Assembly: GCA_046541115.1 (NCBI GenBank)
Contig: JBKHDX010000002.1
Span: forward strand, 1-48,488
DNA length: 48,488 nt
Reading direction: 5' to 3'
Origin: Jaaginema sp046541115
GTDB lineage: Bacteria; Cyanobacteriota; Cyanobacteriia; Cyanobacteriales; Spirulinaceae
Below, piece by piece: positions 42,431 to 48,488 of this stretch. The notes under the pieces are model-generated. The model was not told the DNA's origin. It was given only the letters and a program-made list of their open reading frames with translations, and made no database searches. The stretch's first letter is position 1; the number at the start of each line of letters is the position of its first letter. The position numbers and the translations under genes were made by a program.

Positions 42431-44101
42431 TTAAACCGATAAAGACTCCTGCTCTAAAATCGGCAACGGTTTGCCGTCAATGGTCTCTGGAATCGGCGCA
42501 CCCATTAATTGCAAAATGGTTGGGGCAATATCTAAAGCATGACCAATATAGTCAGTTGTTTGGTTCGGCACAATTCCCGGCCCGTTAGCAATCATAAAAC
42601 CTTGAGGACGATGGCTTCCTGCCCGATAATGGGGAACCGGGCCAATACGACCCACATCTGGGCTTTCTACCACATCCGTCGCGTATTCTTCTTGCCAAAC
42701 CACTGCAATATCGGCATCCGGTAACTTGGGATTGTTGTCATGGGGATCGGTCCGCATCCGCACAATTTCTGCGGCCATCGGAATACCTGTCCGAGCATCT
42801 TTAAGAGCTGCAATCTTCTCGATCAGTTCTTCACAATAAGCATCGTACTCCGAGGGCAACACAATTCCTTGGGGATCGCGACCTTTCACATTCACCCGGA
42901 TATAACCCTCAGCAAAAGACGGCAGGGCAAACGCTTTCATCTGCGGCCACAAAGGCGAGTACCAGTGAGCCGCTTGTAAAGGCACAACCGTGGTTTTCTT
43001 CGCCAATTGAAACGGCGAAACTAAACCTGGTGCTTGGGGCGAATCAATTAAAGATTCAACCCAGTTGAAAACTTTAGTCGGCAGTTCCCGGCGTAAAAAG
43101 CGGCGTAGGGGATTCTTATCATACTTTGTCCCCCAAACATGACGTTCCCAATAATTCCACTTCATTTTGGCGATAGGAGGCGGTAGGGGGGCCCCCACTT
43201 CCCCAAGGGCGATCGCATACTGGCCCGGGAAGTTCAAGCGATACAATAACTCAGGCAAGAACAACGTACTCGGTAAATCCATACTATTGGGCCCCATACC
43301 ATGAGCCGAGAAAACCACGATCCGGGCATTCTCTGGGGCTTTCGTCAGAATTTCCCCAATCGCGCGATCCATTTGCTCAAAGCTTTCAAGCATGGGGTCG
43401 CGATCGACTTCTTTGTGAAGTACTTCGTACAAAGGATGTTCCGGTTGACTGAGTTGCCAGAAATTGTGACCTGCCGAATGAGCTTCCCCAAACACCGTCA
43501 CAAACAAATCCCACGGCTCTCTTGATAAAAGGTCTTGACAAATCGCCGAGCGTCGCTCGATACCGACTTTGAGTCGGTCGCGCAGACGTAATGTTCCTTT
43601 AATATCCGGGCAAATTGCATAATCTTTGTGCAAGCCAGGATGCTCTCCGTAGCGCTCAGTTAGTTCAGGCAGCAAGGTTTCGGGCAAAGAGCCACTCGGC
43701 ACTTGCGGCGAATGCGCTCCCCATGCTGCTACCTGCGGCCCGTTAATTTTATCGGTGAGCCTGACCTGGGGCATATCAAAGGCAGCTACGCGGTAATCGG
43801 GCCCTAGAGCATAAAAGGGCAAAAATTCGTCGTACTCATAAGCCGTGCGAGCGCCCATGTCATAAGTATCGACATTGTAGCGTAGCATCGACCAGTAACC
43901 CGTTTTGGGCGGTCGGCAACCCGTCGCAAAAGTCGTCCAGGGGGTTTCGGCGCTAAAAGCAGAGTAATTTTTTAAACGGCCATACATCCCTTGCTCGCGC
44001 AAGCGATTCATGGTTTTTAGATGACCTTGAGCCATCCATTTTTCAATGACACTAGGTTCAGCAGCATCCAAACCAATGGCAATAACAGGGTTTTTTTTCA
44101 T
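42431..44101 (-). CDS. Alkaline phosphatase superfamily / type I phosphodiesterase-like enzyme
   Basis: 556 aa. VIAIGLDAAEPSVIEKW supplies the first metal aspartate (D13); TPWTTFATGCRPPKTGYW contains the usual nucleophile region. VTVFGEAHSAGHNFWQ, IVVFSAHGMGPN and, near the end, GSHRPQGFMIANGPGI and LDIAPTILQLMG complete the metal sites. No signal peptide. It resembles the nucleotide pyrophosphatase/phosphodiesterase-like proteins found in polysaccharide clusters (substrate unknown). An AAGGAAA site precedes the ATG. A broken paralogue lies directly upstream in the same orientation. Confidence 0.88.
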   Translation of the reverse strand: MKKNPVIAIGLDAAEPSVIEKWMAQGHLKTMNRLREQGMYGRLKNYSAFSAETPWTTFATGCRPPKTGYWSMLRYNVDTYDMGARTAYEYDEFLPFYALGPDYRVAAFDMPQVRLTDKINGPQVAAWGAHSPQVPSGSLPETLLPELTERYGEHPGLHKDYAICPDIKGTLRLRDRLKVGIERRSAICQDLLSREPWDLFVTVFGEAHSAGHNFWQLSQPEHPLYEVLHKEVDRDPMLESFEQMDRAIGEILTKAPENARIVVFSAHGMGPNSMDLPSTLFLPELLYRLNFPGQYAIALGEVGAPLPPPIAKMKWNYWERHVWGTKYDKNPLRRFLRRELPTKVFNWVESLIDSPQAPGLVSPFQLAKKTTVVPLQAAHWYSPLWPQMKAFALPSFAEGYIRVNVKGRDPQGIVLPSEYDAYCEELIEKIAALKDARTGIPMAAEIVRMRTDPHDNNPKLPDADIAVVWQEEYATDVVESPDVGRIGPVPHYRAGSHRPQGFMIANGPGIVPNQTTDYIGHALDIAPTILQLMGAPIPETIDGKPLPILEQESLSV

Positions 44102-44540
44102 AACTATTCATTTCCTTTTTAACTACAATATCAGCAACTTCAAAAAATCGAGATTAAGTCAATCGAAAGATAGATTAAAGATAGATTATAGAGATTTCTG
44201 TATCCTCCAAGAATTTTTCTGAAGTTGCGAAGCACTTACATAGAATTATTGACCTACTTGTTTTCGCTGTAACTTTTGCTAAATCAAGGTTTCGGGATTT
44301 AAAAATGGGTAATTAATTTTATGTAAGTCCTTATAATCTTCGTATATCAAGTAAGAAGCTGGGAACATCAACTTCTAAAAGATAAAGTGTATCAGCCTTT
44401 CTTTGAGTCAAGTCAAGCTTGATAGCTAATAAAGGGGAAAAAACTTATTTTTTTGTGAAAAAGGCTTAACGTCCCTATGATTATATTTTTCATTTTTCTA
44501 AATGTAAAGGTCAACCTTTGTTTTTTAAGAGATTTTTACA
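44102..44540. other. AT-rich gene-free stretch
   Basis: About 440 AT-rich bases between the intact phosphodiesterase gene and its broken paralogue. It should hold the promoter of the intact gene. A short direct repeat GATAGATTA-AA-GATAGATTA lies near 44168-44188. I see no ORF, RNA gene or HIP1 site. Confidence 0.4.
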
Positions 44541-44542
44541 GT

Positions 44543-45173
44543 TATAAATAAATCCCATGGCTCTTGGGATAAGATTTCTTGGCAAATCGTCGAGCGAAGT
44601 TGGACTCCGGTTTTGAGGCGATCGCGTAGGCGTAATGTGCCTTTGATGTCGGGGCAAATGGCGAAATCTTGATTTGACAACTCTACGCCCTAAAAGGACA
44701 TAGATTCTCGTTTCTTTCAGATCGCCTATAGGCTAGACCTTAGATCGTCAGACACCTAAATATCCTCCCTTTAGTCCCCGCGCCTACCGACGAGCGCGAG
44801 CGTTTTATCTCTTGGTTTCTTATCCAAGATACGCCCTGCCCGGACGCAAACATTGTGTTTTCACAACTACACCCTCAAAGTTTTACATCAACAAGGATTG
44901 TGTTGAAAACCCCTGACTTTAACTATTGAGTTGGTTAGGTTCGATATAATGCGGCCCACATTACTGGTCACTCGCACACCGACATTATACCAAAGCCGTC
45001 CTTAAAGGACGGGGAACCTGAAACCCAGAATTTTTGGTAAAGTTCTGTAAGCGACTGTAGCTGCCTTGTTCGCGCAAACGTAGCATATTGGGGAGATGCC
45101 CCTCAAACATCCACTTTTCCATAACAGTGGGTTCGGCAGCATCTAAACCAATGGCAATAACAGGCGTTTTCAT
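44543..45173 (-). pseudogene. Broken tandem paralogue of the phosphodiesterase gene
   Basis: Two parts of a second copy are readable. The start (45173 to about 45022) encodes MKTPVIAIGLDAAEPTVMEK and WMFEGHLPNMLRLREQGSY, matching the intact copy's residues 1-50. The second piece (about 44672 to 44543) encodes FAICPDIKGTLRLRDRLKTG and STICQEILSQEPWDLFITV, matching residues about 161-205 of the intact copy. The intervening 110 codons are replaced by an IS200/IS605-like element. Everything after residue 205 is absent. Even the leader (AGTAGTTATGAAAA) resembles that of the intact gene (ATAGTTATGAAAA), pointing to duplication. Confidence 0.85.
44674..45017 (-). mobile_element. Mini IS200/IS605-like element (no transposase)
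   Basis: Read on the minus strand it opens with the hairpin CCGTCCTTTAAGGACGG (near 45013) and the promoter-like TTTGGTATAATG. It ends with GAAACGAGAATC, a hairpin (CTATGTCC-TTTT-AGGGCGTAG) and TTGTCAA. The end closely matches the remnant at 7750-7784. No tnpA or tnpB frame is present. It lies inside the broken phosphodiesterase paralogue. Confidence 0.55.
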
Positions 45174-45480
45174 AACTACTCAGATGTGATGTTCACAACG
45201 AAATTAATGGTGTATGATTGGGGAGTTTCTGAGTCAACAAAGTCAGCCAAATGATAAAAATCCTAAATATCGGCCCCTGAGAATTTATTGGTTTCTTCCA
45301 CATTTTTTCTCAGATTTTATAAGGTTTAAGCCGTCTTTTAGACAAAACGTCTTTTTGAGATTACGATCGAGTATATTTGATTTGAATTCTTTTTGAAAGA
45401 GCCAAACTCGCCCAAAAATGATTTTTCATCAAAATTTCATATTCAGATATTTTCTTTGAAGCTGACTTTATATTTCAACC
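45174..45480. other. Gene-free region upstream of the acyltransferase
   Basis: 307 AT-rich bases between divergent features. It must hold the promoter of the plus-strand gene at 45481. I can see no clear promoter pair, RNA or believable ORF. Confidence 0.4.
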
Positions 45481-46083
45481 GTGAAAAGAACCTTTAAGAC
45501 TGTCAAACAGTCCTTAGTAGAACCCAATTGGCAAAGAGAAGCCTTCTCGAATTGGTGGCATCCAAGCGGCCAATTATTAAAAAGTATTCGTCGTTATCAA
45601 AAGTTAGAAGAACGGGGAAATTTTCTGAGTAAATTGTTACAAAAATGGACTATTTTACATTATCGATTTTGGAGTGTTGTGGCCGCGGCCGATATTCCCA
45701 TTAACTGTAATCTCGGAGGGGGATTGAAACTGCCACACCCCAACGGCATTGTGATTCATCCCGATGCGGTCATTGGTTATAACTGTATTATTTTTCAACA
45801 AGTGACCATTATTGCTGGGGTTAAAATTGGTAGTGATGTGGCGATTTGTGCTGGCGCTAAAATTATTCGTCGGGTGAAGATTGGCGATCGCGCTATCATC
45901 GGTGCCAATGCTGTGGTTCGGACAGACGTTCCTGCCGGGGCTACCGCCGTGGGGATTCCCGCTCGAATTATCCCCAATCCGGATCGCGTTGATGACGAGA
46001 TTGTGTTTGACCCGGCTCAAGAACCGGAAAACTCACCCGAAACCGCCGAAAATTTGGAAAATTCTAACGTCACATCAACCTAA
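45481..46083 (+). CDS. Serine acetyltransferase-like hexapeptide acyltransferase
   Basis: 200 aa, GTG start at 45481 (no better ATG). Residues about 75-165 form a left-handed beta-helix of hexapeptide repeats: LPHPNGIVIHPDAVIGYNC, VTIIAGVKIGSDVAICAGA, VKIGDRAIIGANAVV, then TAVGIPARII. This is the CysE/Wzb-type acyltransferase fold seen on O-acetylating enzymes of polysaccharide loci. The last 30 residues are acidic and low-complexity. The adjacent glycosyltransferases suggest sugar O-acetylation, not cysteine synthesis (inference). Confidence 0.82.
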   Translation: MKRTFKTVKQSLVEPNWQREAFSNWWHPSGQLLKSIRRYQKLEERGNFLSKLLQKWTILHYRFWSVVAAADIPINCNLGGGLKLPHPNGIVIHPDAVIGYNCIIFQQVTIIAGVKIGSDVAICAGAKIIRRVKIGDRAIIGANAVVRTDVPAGATAVGIPARIIPNPDRVDDEIVFDPAQEPENSPETAENLENSNVTST

Positions 46084-46115
46084 AGACTCTATAGCCCTGA
46101 AAGGAGGTTAAACCC

Positions 46116-47132
46116 TTGAGTAGTTTAGGATTAGTCGCCATTGGTCGTAACGAAGGCGATCGCCTGCGTCAATGCTTACAATCCGTGCGCGATACCGTCG
46201 AAACCGTCGTTTATGTAGACTCTGGCTCAACCGATGGTAGTGTCGAAATGGCGCGATCGCTCGGAGTCGAAGTGGTCGAACTCAACCTCGATCTGCCCTT
46301 TACCGCCGCCCGGGCCCGCAACACAGGCTTTGAACGCTTACTGCAACTTGCCCCCGATCTCGACTTCGTGCAGTTTGTCGATGGCGATTGTGAAGTCGTC
46401 GAAAATTGGCTTCATACCGCCCAAGCCTACCTCGAAACCCACCCCAAAACCGCCGTCGTCTGCGGTCGTCGTCGCGAACGCTTCCCCGACCAAACCCCCT
46501 ACAACCGCTTGTGTGACATCGAGTGGGACACCCCTGTAGGTGAAGCTAAAGCCTGCGGTGGTGATGCCATGATGCGCGTAGAAGCCATTAAACAAGTGGG
46601 CGGTTACAACCCCAACCTCATCGCCGGAGAAGAACCGGAACTCTGCGTGCGACTGCGACAACAAGGCTGGAAAATTTGGCGACTTGATGCCGAAATGACC
46701 CGTCACGACGCGCAAATGTCCCAATGGAGTCAATGGTGGAAACGCAGCCAAAGAGCCGGCCATGCCTTTGCAGAGGGCGCCTGGTTGCACGGTGCGCCCC
46801 CCGAACGTCACTGGGTTAAAGAAAGTCGAAGTATTTGGTTGTGGGGCGTTATCATTCCCTTAATTGCGTTGAGTTTAGTTTTGCCGTCCCACGGTTGGAG
46901 TTTCTTACTACTTCTGGGCTATCCCTTATTAATTTATCGAGTGATGAAGGGCATGAATCAACCGAATTTATCTGCCCAAGCTGCCCGACTTTACGCTTTA
47001 TCTTGCGTAGTGGGTAAATTTCCCCAAGCCCTCGGTCAAATTCAATTTCACCTCAATCGCTTACTCGGTCGGCAACAAAGCTTAATTGAGTATAAAAGCG
47101 CTCAACCCCTTGAAACCAACTCTCAAAATTAA
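46116..47132 (+). CDS. GT2-family glycosyltransferase
   Basis: 338 aa. TTG start at 46116, decided by an excellent ribosome binding site AAAGGAGG (46101-46108) seven bases before it. GT-A domain: LGLVAIGRNEGDRL, VVYVDSGSTDGS, DFVQFVDGDCEVV (DxD-like) and GGDAMMRVEAIKQVGGYNPNLIAGEEPELCVRL. A C-terminal hydrophobic hairpin (about 240-280) suggests membrane association. It starts 32 bases after the acyltransferase stop. Confidence 0.92.
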   Translation: MSSLGLVAIGRNEGDRLRQCLQSVRDTVETVVYVDSGSTDGSVEMARSLGVEVVELNLDLPFTAARARNTGFERLLQLAPDLDFVQFVDGDCEVVENWLHTAQAYLETHPKTAVVCGRRRERFPDQTPYNRLCDIEWDTPVGEAKACGGDAMMRVEAIKQVGGYNPNLIAGEEPELCVRLRQQGWKIWRLDAEMTRHDAQMSQWSQWWKRSQRAGHAFAEGAWLHGAPPERHWVKESRSIWLWGVIIPLIALSLVLPSHGWSFLLLLGYPLLIYRVMKGMNQPNLSAQAARLYALSCVVGKFPQALGQIQFHLNRLLGRQQSLIEYKSAQPLETNSQN

Positions 47133-47156
47133 TTGTTAGGACGCATCGAAAAAATA

Positions 47157-48434
47157 ATGGAGAACCAGCGACTTAAAGTTTTGATGATTGTCGAACAGTG
47201 CAATCCTGAATGGCCTTCTGTTCCCCTCGTCGGCTACAACTTTTATCATCATATTAGCCAAAAAGCCGATGTTACCTTAGTGACTCACGAACGTAACCGC
47301 GAAGCTTTATCTAAAGTCGCAGGCGATCGCACCATTATTTATATTTCTGAAACTTCTGGGATTAAAAAATACTACACCCTCGTTGAAAAACTGGTCGCCA
47401 GAGGTAAAGTAATTTGGCCGCTTTATCATGCTTTAACTTATCCAATTTACGCCGAATTTAATCAAAAGGTTTACCAACAGTTTAGAAAATCCATTCTCAA
47501 AAAGAAATATGACCTCGTTCACGCCCTCACGCCCATGTTACCCCGCTATCCCGTAAAAACTGTGCGCTCCTGTGAAATGAGTCATACGCCCTTTTTACTC
47601 GGGCCAATTAACGGCGGTGTTCCCTTTCCCCCAGGATTCCGTGAAACGGCGAAAAAAGAAAATGCGAATCTCAACTTTTTACGAGCATTGGGACGATATT
47701 TAATTCCCGGTTATCGCGAAACTTATCAAACCGCCGATCGCATTTTATCCGGTTCGAGCTATACCTTGAATTTAGTCAAAGAGTTGTTCGATCTAGAGCG
47801 CGATCGCCTCGGTTTATTTTATGAAAATGGCATACCTGAAACCTTTATCCAAACCACCCCTAAACCCGCAAATTCAGACAAAATCAAACTTTTATTTGTC
47901 GGGCGTTTAGTTCCTTACAAATGCGCCGATGTGGTGATAGAAGCCATTAGTTTATTAGACCCAGAATTACAAAATAAAATTCAGTTTACCATCGTTGGCA
48001 GTGGCGAAGAAAATCAACGACTCAAACAACAAGCCAAAAACTTAAAACTAGAAAATAGCGTCAATTTTACCGGACAAGTCAAGCAAGCCGAAACCCTGCA
48101 ATATTATCAAGATTCAGACATTTTTTGTTTCCCTTCAATTCGTGAATTTGGGGGGGCGGTGGTATTAGAAGCGATGGCTAGTGGTTTACCTTGTATTGTG
48201 GCAAATAATGGCGGCATTGGGGAATATGTGACCGAAGATAATGGCTTTAAAATTGACCCCCTTTCGCGAGAATATTTAGTCAAAGAAATGGCAGATAAAA
48301 TCGCAATTCTAGCGAAAGATTCTCAACTGCGATCGCAAATGTCAGCGAATGCGATTGAACGGGCTAAAGCGTTTATTTGGCCGAATAAAGCTCAACAAAT
48401 GGTTGAAATTTATCAAGAAATGATTAGTTGTTAG
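47157..48434 (+). CDS. GT4-family glycosyltransferase
   Basis: 425 aa from ATG 47157; an in-frame TTG at 47133 is possible. GT-B fold with the signature KLLFVGRLVPYKCADVVIEA, VNFTGQVKQAETLQYYQDSD and IREFGGAVVLEAMASGLPCI (E-x7-E). FLLGPINGGVPFPPGF in the N-terminal half is typical of capsule and O-antigen enzymes. It starts 24 bases after the GT2 gene's stop. The stop TAG merges into TTATTGG repeats. Confidence 0.9.
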   Translation: MENQRLKVLMIVEQCNPEWPSVPLVGYNFYHHISQKADVTLVTHERNREALSKVAGDRTIIYISETSGIKKYYTLVEKLVARGKVIWPLYHALTYPIYAEFNQKVYQQFRKSILKKKYDLVHALTPMLPRYPVKTVRSCEMSHTPFLLGPINGGVPFPPGFRETAKKENANLNFLRALGRYLIPGYRETYQTADRILSGSSYTLNLVKELFDLERDRLGLFYENGIPETFIQTTPKPANSDKIKLLFVGRLVPYKCADVVIEAISLLDPELQNKIQFTIVGSGEENQRLKQQAKNLKLENSVNFTGQVKQAETLQYYQDSDIFCFPSIREFGGAVVLEAMASGLPCIVANNGGIGEYVTEDNGFKIDPLSREYLVKEMADKIAILAKDSQLRSQMSANAIERAKAFIWPNKAQQMVEIYQEMISC

Positions 48435-48488
48435 TTATTGGTTATTGGTTATTGGTTGTTGGTTATTGGTTGTTGGTTATTGGTTGTT
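48429..48488. repeat. Intergenic repeat, copy 8 (module C, runs off the window)
   Basis: TTAGTTATTGG followed by TTATTGG/TTGTTGG heptamers to the last base. It overlaps the TAG stop of the GT4 gene and continues past the window. Confidence 0.85.

Noticed and set aside
45214..45396. 60-codon plus-strand frame
   Set aside because: AT-rich, no ribosome binding site, no family; probably chance.

Overview
The window is a chromosomal segment of a cyanobacterium, probably a filamentous, Oscillatoriales-like one (the rank is inference). The octamer GCGATCGC (HIP1) is scattered throughout. Typically cyanobacterial families are present: DUF3611, DUF4079, DUF4332, a CCB2/CCB4-type cytochrome b6 assembly protein, a FurA-type Fur, a group 2 sigma factor and a vMAP-HTH/NB-ARC ATPase. 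The one tRNA carries no encoded CCA.

Layout. 0-4.2 kb: RNase III and the RNase P RNA side by side on the minus strand, then a plus-strand run of a Dps-like protein, a sigma-70 factor, a metallophosphatase and tRNA-Ser. 4.4-8.3 kb: SufE, Fur with Fur-box-like sites, citrate synthase, and IS200/IS605 (TnpB-type) debris. 7.8-11.1 kb: a minus-strand operon of a TpsB/BamA-like barrel, a GT21 glycosyltransferase and SixA. 11.3-20.7 kb: a 50-aa protein with a CRP-like site, YihY, a b6f assembly factor, a PadR regulator, membrane proteins and an ankyrin protein. 20.7-25.8 kb: sulfatase, MiaB, L21-L27 and HemB. 25.9-29.7 kb: an AT-rich, HIP1-poor island with an unusual L7/L12-like/coiled-coil/PH/SHOCT protein, a membrane partner and a divergent STAND ATPase. 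29.7-33.8 kb: Uma2, an MMADHC-like B12-trafficking homologue, GNAT, a degenerate histidine kinase, TsaC/Sua5 and a PPC-domain secreted protein. 34-48.4 kb: a polysaccharide locus with GT87, an exported hydrolase-like protein, the complete dTDP-L-rhamnose set (rfbC-D-A-B), GT4, GT2, an acyltransferase and an alkaline-phosphatase-superfamily enzyme with a broken tandem paralogue.

Two mobile or repetitive themes run through the window. The first is a composite intergenic repeat built of three modules (CCAATAA/CCAACAA heptamers, a GGGGAAACCCC palindrome block, and ACTGATGACTG-type repeats), usually in a fixed order. It occurs at eight places and often touches or supplies the stop codon of the adjacent gene. 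The second is IS200/IS605 debris: one broken tnpB and three right-end/omega-RNA-like remnants with no tnpB of their own.

The most promising candidates for undescribed biology are the 25.9-29.7 kb island and the repeat family that ends genes. All functions are inferred by reading motifs; no database search was run.
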